From SLRI01 sp964402505 (GTDB lineage Bacteria; Pseudomonadota; Alphaproteobacteria; Geminicoccales; Geminicoccaceae): DNA of 64,000 nucleotides. Under the pieces are notes generated by a model that saw only the letters and a list, made by a program, of their open reading frames with translations, made no database searches and was not told the DNA's origin. Both the position numbers and the translations under genes were made by a program. The stretch spans positions 92,347-156,346 of the forward strand of contig CAYOCP010000008.1 of the NCBI GenBank assembly GCA_964402505.1, in the 5' to 3' direction. Below, in pieces: positions 26,347-33,443 of this stretch; within the stretch, counting starts at the first letter, position 1, and each line of letters opens with the position of its first letter.

Positions 26347-26490
26347 GTTGCATCTCGTGCAACAGCGCCACTCCGGATGTTGCAGGAGATGCGACATCGG
26401 CGCCCGGCATGTTGCATCTCGTGCAACAAGCGGCTCCGGCGTGTTGCATCCCATGCAACACCCATCCCGGGATGTTGCGGAAGATGCAAC
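26347..26490. repeat. Five tandem short palindromes, period about 32 bases
   Basis: A 17-base dyad of consensus GTTGCATCTCGTGCAAC starts at 26347, 26379, 26411, 26443 and 26474. Spacings are 32, 32, 32 and 31 bases. The arms GTTGC and GCAAC are kept (one copy GCGAC), the loop varies, and each 15-base spacer carries CTCCGG or CCCGG. The period is not a multiple of three, so this is not a protein repeat. It may be an array of regulator sites or RNA hairpins after the dehydrogenase gene. Confidence 0.75.
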
Positions 26491-26497
26491 CTCCGGC

Positions 26498-26595
26498 GAC
26501 GAACGAACCCGGAGAATCGACGGGCGAACCCGGGAAAAGGGCACGCCAGCGCCGCGAATCGACGAACGAACCCGGCTGACGACGAAGGAACCCGG
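26498..26595. repeat. GACGAACGAACCCGG repeats spaced by about 21 bases
   Basis: Copies of GACGAACGAACCCGG or close variants begin at 26498, 26519, 26561 and 26581, that is at steps of 21, 42 and 20 bases. The array begins eight bases after the last palindrome of the neighbouring array. Together the two arrays fill the 463-base space between the dehydrogenase and the convergent TauE/SafE gene, where I see no credible coding frame. Confidence 0.6.
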
Positions 26596-26702
26596 GGCCA
26601 GCCAACCCTTTGGAAAAGGGCACTTTTTCTCGCATTTTCGCGGCCGGCGGCGGGGCCGTCGAGCCCGAGGCGAAAGGGTGCCGGACGAACCCGCCACGAC
26701 CC

Positions 26703-26731
26703 TTGCCTCGCCTGGTGATCTAGGTTATAAA
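26703..26731 (+). promoter_or_regulatory. Promoter-like sequence pointing into the TauE/SafE gene antisense
   Basis: TTGCCT (26703-26708), a 17-base spacer and TATAAA (26726-26731, continuing as T) form a good sigma-70 match on the plus strand. No plus-strand gene follows. Transcription would enter the 3' end of the TauE/SafE gene in antisense. Confidence 0.35.
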
Positions 26732-26749
26732 TCCTCGTACTGATCCTAC

Positions 26750-27496
26750 TCAGACGAGGCCGTCATAGACGAGCTTGAGGCCGGTCAGGAGCACGAACAC
26801 GTAGCAGAGCCGGTAGAAGAGGAGCTGGTCGACCTTGTCGTGCAGCCAGAGCCCGGCGAGCATGCCGATGGCCGCCACCGGGGCGAGCGCTGCCGAGGTC
26901 GAGAGGTTGGTCCAGTCGAGCAGGCCGAGGGCGGCGTAGGGCAGGAGCTTGGCGGCGTTGATGGCGGCGAAAAGAACGATCATGGTGCCGACGAAGATCG
27001 ACTTGTCGAGCTTGAGCGGCAGCAGATAGATGTTGGCGGGGGGTCCGCCGGCATGGGCGATGGTGCTGGTGAAGCCGGCGAGGCTGCCCCAGAAGGCGCC
27101 CGCCACCGGCCGCTGCGGCCGGGCCTCGATCCGGCTCTTGTCGCGCAGGAAGTAGTCGCCGGTGAAGCCGACGGCGATGAGGCCGAGGACGATGCGGACC
27201 ACGTCGTCATCGAGGTAGCCGAAGGCGAGGCCGCCCGCGAGGATGCCGAGGAGGGCTCCCGGCAGCATGATCCGGACGACGCGCCGGTCCCAGCGGTGGC
27301 GGTAGGCATAGAGTCCGATCAGGTCCATGAGCATGAGCAGCGGCAGCAGGATGCCGGCGGCGGTCGAGGGCGGGGCGACGATGGCCATGAGCGGCACCGC
27401 GGCGATGCCGAGGCCGCCGCCGAATCCGCCCTTGGAGATGCCGAAGATGAGGACGGCCGGGATGGCGGCGAGGTAGAAGGCCGGATCGTCGATCAT
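26750..27496 (-). CDS. TauE/SafE family membrane exporter
   Basis: The 248-residue protein has about eight membrane helices and two copies of the TauE/SafE pattern: the N-terminal FGISKGGFGGGLGIAAVPLMAIVAPPSTAAGILLPLLMLMDL and the C-terminal GFTSTIAHAGGPPANIYLLPLKLDKSIFVGT. The family exports sulfite, sulfoacetate or other small anions; many members are uncharacterised. It lies nine bases after a secreted-protein gene on the same strand, so the two are likely co-transcribed. The nearby Ldh_2 dehydrogenase is on the opposite strand. Confidence 0.85.
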   Translation of the reverse strand: MIDDPAFYLAAIPAVLIFGISKGGFGGGLGIAAVPLMAIVAPPSTAAGILLPLLMLMDLIGLYAYRHRWDRRVVRIMLPGALLGILAGGLAFGYLDDDVVRIVLGLIAVGFTGDYFLRDKSRIEARPQRPVAGAFWGSLAGFTSTIAHAGGPPANIYLLPLKLDKSIFVGTMIVLFAAINAAKLLPYAALGLLDWTNLSTSAALAPVAAIGMLAGLWLHDKVDQLLFYRLCYVFVLLTGLKLVYDGLV

Positions 27497-27505
27497 CGCA
27501 CCCGC

Positions 27506-28123
27506 TCAGAGGCCGGCCGCCTCCGCGAGGCCCTTGCGGTCCCAGGCCTCGAGCGTCTGGACGAGGAGATCACCGGACGCGAGCCCGCTGCCCTCGATCT
27601 TCAGCATCGCCCGGCCCCCGCCCGTCAGAAGCGTGATCTCGCCGCTGCCGCCCGTCGCGTCGAACTCGAGAAGCGCGTTCTCCCGCCCGAGCCGGACCCG
27701 CTTCATGGCGGGATTGGCCGAGATCATGGCGGGATTGCTGAAGAGCGCCGCGAGCCCCTGGATCATGGGGTTGTCGATCATCAGCTGCGCCGTCATCGTG
27801 CCGCCGCCCGTGCTCTCGCGATAGGTGCGGCTGATGACGGTGCCGCCGCCGAGAAAGGCCGGGGAAGCCTCCTGGTCGGGCGCCTCCGCCGTCCAACCCT
27901 CGGGTGCCGGCGGAAAGGTCTCGGCATAGACGCTGCCGAGCCGGGCCTGGATCTCGCCGATCGCGAACTGCAGTTCGGTGATGGCCCCGGCGAGATCGCC
28001 CTCCTCGTAGAGCCCGATGGCGAGATCGAGCTGCTCCTTGATGTCGTCGGCCGACGCCGCCGGGGCGCCCGTCGCGAGAAGCGCAAGGGCGGCGAGGGAC
28101 GCGGCCGAAAGGCGGCGACGCAT
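27506..28123 (-). CDS. Secreted protein of unknown function
   Basis: The 205-residue product has a Sec signal peptide (MRRRLSAASLAALALLATGAPAASA, cleavage after ASA at about residue 25). The mature part starts with a helical segment (IKEQLDLAIGLYEEGDLAGAITELQFAIGEIQARL) resembling a single TPR-like hairpin, then a mixed alpha/beta domain with ISRTYRESTGGGTMTAQLMIDNPMIQGLAALFSNPA. I do not recognise a characterised family. It precedes the TauE/SafE gene by nine bases. The longer upstream frame overlaps the tRNA-Ser region and is not coding. Confidence 0.7.
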   Translation of the reverse strand: MRRRLSAASLAALALLATGAPAASADDIKEQLDLAIGLYEEGDLAGAITELQFAIGEIQARLGSVYAETFPPAPEGWTAEAPDQEASPAFLGGGTVISRTYRESTGGGTMTAQLMIDNPMIQGLAALFSNPAMISANPAMKRVRLGRENALLEFDATGGSGEITLLTGGGRAMLKIEGSGLASGDLLVQTLEAWDRKGLAEAAGL

Positions 28124-28251
28124 GGGCTGGCTCCGATCGAGGCTGCGAATTCCTGGCCGGACAGTCCCGGCCGGAGGACGCACTGTCAAGCACGATCGCA
28201 CCGCCAGACCTTGCATCCTCGCCACCCTTTCCCTAAGTAGGCGTGCGCCGC

Positions 28252-28341
28252 GGAGGGATGCCGGAGTGGTTGAACGGGGCGGTCTCGAAAACCGTTGTGC
28301 GCGCAAGCGCACCCAGGGTTCGAATCCCTGTCCCTCCGCCA
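28252..28341 (+). tRNA. tRNA-Ser (anticodon CGA)
   Basis: Class II tRNA with a long variable arm (GTGCGCGCAAGCGCAC). Acceptor GGAGGGA pairs with TCCCTCC, the discriminator base is G and CCA is encoded at 28339-28341. Anticodon loop CTCGAAA gives CGA. The T-arm GGGTTCGAATCCC is normal. The DNA just downstream carries a phage gene fragment and the catabolic island, so this tRNA is a candidate integration site. Confidence 0.95.
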
Positions 28342-28956
28342 GCTCTGGTGTCTACTCTGCGCATAAATCAATGGCCTGAATGATCGTGCCGAGATCGGGG
28401 CCCATCATTGGAAGCACCGGGATGGCCGTGCGGTCGGTGGGCGGTGAGGCAGGACCACCCACCGGCCCGATGCCGCGCGACGAGAAAATGCGGCACGCAC
28501 CTCCTCAAATTGCTGCGTCGGGCAGCTTCACGCGCCCCGGCGGAATCCCTCGACTGGCGTCCTCGGCCGCGACGGCGAAGAGCGAGCCGATGAGGACGCC
28601 ATCACCGGACGGGCGCTCGGCGGCTGCGGTGACGCTGGTCGGCTCGCCGCGCTGAACGTGATCTTTCACGAGAGCCGCCCTTTCGAGGTGGCGATGCGGG
28701 TGACGATGGCACCGGCCGAGACGGCGGCCCAAGCGTTGCCGATGGGCTCGCGGGGCGGTGCAAGGCGTTCTCGGCTTTCCGGGTGCCGACGGCGGAAAGA
28801 AGCGAATCGGTGTCGCGGTCGAGTTTCGATGGATAGTCTTTGACTCTGCAGTAGCAAGCCACAAAGCAATTTGTCCCGATTCGTCGCCGTGCCAGTCTTC
28901 CGCCACCGAGCTCGTGTCCGGCAGGCTATGCGAAGAATTTCGGATTGGGACAAGCA
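28342..28956. other. Degenerate stretch between tRNA-Ser and hyuA
   Basis: About 600 bases without an intact gene. It contains the DUF2190 fragment at 28505-28669 on the minus strand and otherwise only short frames without resemblance. I found no second copy of the tRNA-Ser 3' end in the window that would mark the other end of an integrated element. The promoter of the hyuA operon should lie in the last part. No strong -35/-10 pair stands out. Confidence 0.5.
28505..28669 (-). pseudogene. Fragment of a phage DUF2190 (capsid decoration-type) gene
   Basis: A GTG-started frame of 54 codons reads VKDHVQRGEPTSVTAAAERP, then SGDGVLIGSLFAVAAEDA and a short end RVKLPDAAI. The family usually has about 110 residues, opening with a short lead, the SGDGVLVGxLFGVA pattern and, after about 20 residues, GVF(E/R)LPKA. 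Here the middle and end appear shortened to about half length, so I read it as a remnant of a prophage morphogenesis gene. It sits 160 bases after tRNA-Ser. Confidence 0.55.
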
Positions 28957-30972
28957 ATGGGCGATGGCTGGCGGGTGGGGATAGATATCGGCGGAACGTT
29001 CACCGACGTGGTCGCGGTGAACCCCGCGCACAAGGGCGTCCGCAGCGGCAAGGTTCTCAGCCAGGCCGACCCGGTCGAGGGGATCCGCGCCGCCTGCGAA
29101 TCCCTGGGCCTGGCATTGTCGGACGTGAGCGACATCATGCACGGCACCACGATGGCCACCAACGCCATCGTCGAGGATCGCCTGGCGCCGGTGGCGTTGA
29201 TCGCCACCGAGGGGTTCGCCGAGGTGCTGGACATCGGCCGGCAGAACCGGCGCGAGCTCTACAAGATGGCCGTGACGCCCCGCCCGGACCCCCTGGTCGC
29301 CGCCGACCACCGGCTGGAGGCGCGGCAGCGCATCGACGCGCAGGGCGTGGAGATCACCCCCCTCACCGACGACGAGACCCTGCGGCTGGCCGAGGCGGTC
29401 AAGGTCCTGGGGGTGGAATCGGTCGCGGTCTCGCTCATCCACAGCTATCTTGACGGGACGCACGAAACGCGCATCGGCGACGCCCTCGGCCGCGTGGTTC
29501 CGTTCGTCGCCCTGTCGCACGACCTCAGCCCCGAGCCGCGCGAGTACGAACGCACGAACTCCACCGCCATGAACGCGGCGCTCATGCCGCTGGTCGCCCG
29601 CTACCTGGAGCGGCTGGTGAAGGAGATCGGCTCGCGGACCGGCCTGCACATGTTCCATTCGGCCGGCGGCATGGCCTCGGCCGCCTCGATCGCATCCCGG
29701 CCGCTGGCGCTGGCGCTGTCGGGCCCCGCGGCGGGCGTGGCGGCGGGTGCGGCAGTGGCACGGCGTCTCGGGCTCGACCGCGTCATCTCGTTCGACATGG
29801 GAGGCACGACGACCGACGTCAGCATCATCGTGGACGGCAAGGTGCAGATCGACAGCGACCAGCGCATGGCGGGCTACCCGATTCGGCAGATGATGGTCGC
29901 GGTGGAGACGATCGGCGCCGGGGGCGGCTCGATCGCGCGCCATGACGGGGCGGCGGTGCGCGTCGGACCGGACAGCGCCGGGGCGGACCCGGGCCCGGCC
30001 TGCTACGGCCTGGGCGGGACGCAGCCCACGGTCTCGGACGCCAACATCATCCTGGGCTACATCGAATCCGGCCGCGAGCTGGGCGGGACGGTGCGCCTCG
30101 ATGTCAGCAAGGCCGAAGCGGCCTTCGCGCCGCTCGCGAAAGCGTTCGGCACGACCATCGAGGAGGCCGCCCTCGGCGTGCGGCGCGTGGCCAACGCAAA
30201 CATGGCGCGTGCGCTGCGCCGGGTGACGGTGGAGCACGGCGTGGATGCACGCACCTGCACGCTTTTGGCCTTCGGCGGCGCGGGCCCGATGCACGCGGTG
30301 TCGCTGGCCCGCGATTTCGGCATCGGCACGGTGGTGGTGCCGCGGTTCTCGAGCGGTTTCTCCGCCTTCGGCTGCATGACGGCCGAGATGCGCTATGCCG
30401 AACAGCGCCCGCTGCACATGCCGAGCGCCGACTGGGACGCTGAGAAGCTCGAAACGGTCATCGCCCGGATGTCGGAGCGGCTATCGGAGCCGCTGTTGCG
30501 GGCCGGGACGCCGCAGGACGCGCTCCGCGTCGAGGTGGCCGGGCTGCTGCGCTATACCGGGCAGAGCGATGCGGTCGAGGTGCCGCTCGCACCACCCTAC
30601 GATCTCGGGGACGCGGACCGCGCCTTCAAGGCCACGCATGAACGGCTCTACGGGTTCGCCACCGACGAGATCTGGGAAATCGACACCTTGCGCGTCACCG
30701 TCTCGTCGCCGCCCAAGCAGGATGTGATGAACCTGCCGGCCGGAGACGCCGGCACCGCGGTCGAGCCGGTGGCGGTCCGCAAGTGCCATTTCGAGGGCGG
30801 CATTTACGACACGCCACATTTCGACCGTGACCGGCTCCCGTCCGGCTGGACGACCCGCGGACCGGCGATCATCGAGGACGAATGGTCCACCGTCATCGTC
30901 GATCCCGGCGCCACCGTTCGGGTGGACGAGCACGCGCATCTGCACATCGACGTGGAGGCCGGCAGGACATGA
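28957..30972 (+). CDS. hyuA: Hydantoinase/oxoprolinase subunit A family protein
   Basis: The 671-residue protein belongs to the ATP-dependent hydantoinase/5-oxoprolinase/acetone-carboxylase family. The N-terminal VGIDIGGTFTDVV (about residues 6-18) and central SFDMGGTTTDVSI segments form the actin-like ATPase fold. HGTTMATNAIVEDR and the GAGGGSIARHD loop are family-typical. With HyuB it would open a cyclic amide such as an N-methylhydantoin or oxoproline at the cost of ATP. I prefer the ATG at 28957 to the TTG twelve bases earlier. Its stop overlaps the hyuB ATG. Confidence 0.9.
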   Translation: MGDGWRVGIDIGGTFTDVVAVNPAHKGVRSGKVLSQADPVEGIRAACESLGLALSDVSDIMHGTTMATNAIVEDRLAPVALIATEGFAEVLDIGRQNRRELYKMAVTPRPDPLVAADHRLEARQRIDAQGVEITPLTDDETLRLAEAVKVLGVESVAVSLIHSYLDGTHETRIGDALGRVVPFVALSHDLSPEPREYERTNSTAMNAALMPLVARYLERLVKEIGSRTGLHMFHSAGGMASAASIASRPLALALSGPAAGVAAGAAVARRLGLDRVISFDMGGTTTDVSIIVDGKVQIDSDQRMAGYPIRQMMVAVETIGAGGGSIARHDGAAVRVGPDSAGADPGPACYGLGGTQPTVSDANIILGYIESGRELGGTVRLDVSKAEAAFAPLAKAFGTTIEEAALGVRRVANANMARALRRVTVEHGVDARTCTLLAFGGAGPMHAVSLARDFGIGTVVVPRFSSGFSAFGCMTAEMRYAEQRPLHMPSADWDAEKLETVIARMSERLSEPLLRAGTPQDALRVEVAGLLRYTGQSDAVEVPLAPPYDLGDADRAFKATHERLYGFATDEIWEIDTLRVTVSSPPKQDVMNLPAGDAGTAVEPVAVRKCHFEGGIYDTPHFDRDRLPSGWTTRGPAIIEDEWSTVIVDPGATVRVDEHAHLHIDVEAGRT

Positions 30973-32567
30973 CCCCCGGATCAGACAATCGCCCCGACCC
31001 GTTCACCATCGAGGTGATCCGCAACGCGCTGACCGCCATCGCCGAGGAGATGTCGCTGGTCATCATGCGCTCGGCCCGCTCGCCGCTCTTGCGCGAGGCG
31101 GGCGACCTGTCCTCGGCGCTGACGGATGCCGACGGCGGGCTGATCGCCCAGGGGCGGGACATCCCCGCCCATCTCGGCATCATGGGATCGACCGTGCAGG
31201 AGTTTCTCAAGCGCGTGCCCAGGGAGCGGCTGCAGCCCGGCGACGTGTGGTTCCTGAACCTGCCCGAGGTCGGCGGCAACCACCTGCCCGACGTCAAGGC
31301 GATCCGCCCGGTCTTTGCCGAGGGCGCGGTGCAGGCCTTCGCGGTGAGCCTCGCGCATTGGGCCGATGTCGGCGGCGCACGGCCGGGCAGCTACGTGCCC
31401 GACGCCCGCGACGCCTGGCAGGAGGGGTTGCGCATCCCGCCGTTCCGGCTGTTCACGGCCGAAGGCACGGATCGTGAGAAGCTCGACATCGTGGTGGCGA
31501 ACGTGCGCGGCGGCGAGGAGCGCGAGGGCGATATCCTGGCGCAGATGGCCGCGACCCGCTCCGCCGACGAGCGCCTGCAGGAGCTCTTCGCCACTTACGG
31601 CGCGGCGACGGTGCAGGCGGCGATCGCCGACATTCATGACCAGTCCGAACGGCAGATGCGCGCGGCCATCGGCGAGATCCCGGACGGCGAGTATTTCGGC
31701 GAGGATTTCCTCGACCACGACGGGATCGAGGATCATCCGATCGGCGTGCGGGTGCGCGTCACCATCGCGGGCGAAGAGGCGACCTTCGATTTCAGCGAGA
31801 CCGACGATGCCGCGAAGGGGCCCCTCAATGCCACGCCCTTCACTGCGGGCGCCAGCGTCTTCTATGCGATGAAGGCGATCGCCGGGCCGGACATCCAACC
31901 CAACGCCGGTTGCGGGCGGCCGCTGAAGGTGATCACGAGGCCCGGATCGCTGGTCAATCCACCCTATACCCGCCCCGTCGTGGGCGGCAACCACGAGACT
32001 TCGCAGCGCATGGTTGACGCCATCTTCCGCGCGATGGAGGCGGTGGTGCCCGAGCGGCTCAGCGCCGGGGGGTCGACCACCTCGGGGCTGCTTCTCTTCG
32101 GCGGCACCGATCCGCGCACCGGCAACTGGACGACGCTCTACGAGGTCCACGCCGGCGGCGAGGGCGCGCGCGCCGACCGCGACGGCCGCCCCGCGGCGCG
32201 GCCGCACATGTCGAACGTTATGAACACGCCGGCCGAGATCATCGAGACCTTCTATCCCATCCGTATCGAGCGCCAGGCCCTCCGGCATGGATCGGGCGGG
32301 GCGGGGCGGCACAGGGGCGGGCCGGGACAGGAACGGCACTACCGCATCCTCACGCCCGAGATGGCGATGACCTCCATGGTCGAGCGCTGCGTCATCCCGC
32401 CCTACGGGTTGCAGGGCGGCGAGCCGGGGCAGCCGTTCGAGATCACCGTCGAGCGGGCGAGCGGCGAGCGCGGCCAGATATCCGGCAAGACCCACGTCAC
32501 CCTCTTCGAAGGCGATCTCGTCATCATGAAATCGAGCGGCGGCGGCGGATACGGCGCCCCGAAATAG
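30969..32567 (+). CDS. hyuB: Hydantoinase B/oxoprolinase family protein
   Basis: The 532-residue subunit matches HyuB: the opening DPFTIEVIRNALTAIAEEMSLVIMRSARSPLLREAGDLSSALTDADG, a metal-type EVGGNHLPDVKAIRPVF region with SLAHWADVGG, and the PGSLVNPPYTRPVVGGNHETSQRMVDAIF segment. The C-terminus ends in a glycine-rich SSGGGGYGAPK as usual. It works as the partner of HyuA in ATP-dependent ring opening. ATGA overlap with hyuA shows translational coupling. The downstream SDR gene follows after 23 bases. Confidence 0.9.
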   Translation: MTPGSDNRPDPFTIEVIRNALTAIAEEMSLVIMRSARSPLLREAGDLSSALTDADGGLIAQGRDIPAHLGIMGSTVQEFLKRVPRERLQPGDVWFLNLPEVGGNHLPDVKAIRPVFAEGAVQAFAVSLAHWADVGGARPGSYVPDARDAWQEGLRIPPFRLFTAEGTDREKLDIVVANVRGGEEREGDILAQMAATRSADERLQELFATYGAATVQAAIADIHDQSERQMRAAIGEIPDGEYFGEDFLDHDGIEDHPIGVRVRVTIAGEEATFDFSETDDAAKGPLNATPFTAGASVFYAMKAIAGPDIQPNAGCGRPLKVITRPGSLVNPPYTRPVVGGNHETSQRMVDAIFRAMEAVVPERLSAGGSTTSGLLLFGGTDPRTGNWTTLYEVHAGGEGARADRDGRPAARPHMSNVMNTPAEIIETFYPIRIERQALRHGSGGAGRHRGGPGQERHYRILTPEMAMTSMVERCVIPPYGLQGGEPGQPFEITVERASGERGQISGKTHVTLFEGDLVIMKSSGGGGYGAPK

Positions 32568-32590
32568 TTACCAAACCCAAAGGAAATGTC

Positions 32591-33373
32591 ATGAGGCTGA
32601 AGAACCGCAAGGTCATCATCACGGGCGCCGCGCAGGGCATGGGCGGCGTGATCACCCGCAAGCTCGCCGACGAGGGGGCCGAGCTGTTCCTGACCGCGCG
32701 CACGCGCGGCCCGCTCGAGGAGCTGGCCGAGGAGTTGAAGGGCAAGGGCGTCAAGGTCGACCTCAAGGAGGGCGACTGCACCGTCGAGAAGGACGTCAAG
32801 GCGGTGGTCGATGCCGCGCTGAAGTTCTTCGACGGGCGGATCGATGTCCTCGTGAACGCCGCGGGCGCGACCGGCCCGATCGAGACGCCGGTCTGGGAGA
32901 TCGATCCGAACGATTTCCTCGACCTCCTGCGCAAGAACATCGTCGGCCCGTTCCTTCCGATGAAGCACGTGATGCCCACGATGATCAAGCAGCGCTACGG
33001 CAAGATCGTGAATCTCGGCGGCTGCTCGGGAATGCGCGGCTATCGCTACCGCGCCGCCTACAGCTCGTCGAAATGGGGGGTGCGCGGGCTGACCCGGACG
33101 GCGGCCATCGACGCGGGCGAGCACAACATCAACGTCAACGCGATCATGCCGGGCATCGTCGAGACGCCGCGGATGGAGAAGCTCTGCCGGGTCAAGGCCG
33201 AGAAGCGCGGCGTTTCCTACGAGGAGGTCTACGAGGAGTATCTCGACGAGATGCCCCTCCACCGCGTGACCTATCCCGAGGATATCGCCAACGCGGTCAT
33301 CTACCTGTCCTGCGACGATTCGAAGAACATGACGGGGCAGGAAGTCGTGATCGACGGCGGCTGGTCCGCCTGA
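32591..33373 (+). CDS. Short-chain dehydrogenase/reductase
   Basis: The 260-residue NAD(P)-dependent oxidoreductase is complete: cofactor motif TGAAQGMGG near residue 11, NAAGATG, and active site YSSSK in the segment RYRAAYSSSKWGVRG, followed by VNAIMPGIVETP and the C-terminal MTGQEVVIDGGW. Unlike the SDR at 2204-2908 it keeps its catalytic residues. It probably oxidises or reduces an alcohol/ketone intermediate of the hyu pathway. It is preceded by AAAGGAA as ribosome binding site. A hairpin separates it from the next gene. Confidence 0.9.
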   Translation: MRLKNRKVIITGAAQGMGGVITRKLADEGAELFLTARTRGPLEELAEELKGKGVKVDLKEGDCTVEKDVKAVVDAALKFFDGRIDVLVNAAGATGPIETPVWEIDPNDFLDLLRKNIVGPFLPMKHVMPTMIKQRYGKIVNLGGCSGMRGYRYRAAYSSSKWGVRGLTRTAAIDAGEHNINVNAIMPGIVETPRMEKLCRVKAEKRGVSYEEVYEEYLDEMPLHRVTYPEDIANAVIYLSCDDSKNMTGQEVVIDGGWSA

Positions 33374-33393
33374 GCCACCACCAGCCGCGGGAC

Positions 33394-33414
33394 GCCGTCG
33401 GTCCGTCCGACGGC
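33394..33414 (+). terminator. Intergenic stem-loop after the SDR gene
   Basis: GCCGTCGG and CCGACGGC pair perfectly (8 bp) around a five-base loop, followed by CTCCTTG. The lack of a long T-tract makes complete termination unlikely; partial termination or mRNA protection would fit, since the next gene starts 30 bases later. Confidence 0.4.
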
Positions 33415-33443
33415 CTCCTTGCCCCCGAACCCTCGAGAATGCG

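Noticed and set aside
26347..26490. Tandem repeats with regular spacing, first taken as a CRISPR array
   Set aside because: The unit is only 17 bases and varies, spacers are about 15 bases and similar to each other, and there is no cas gene.
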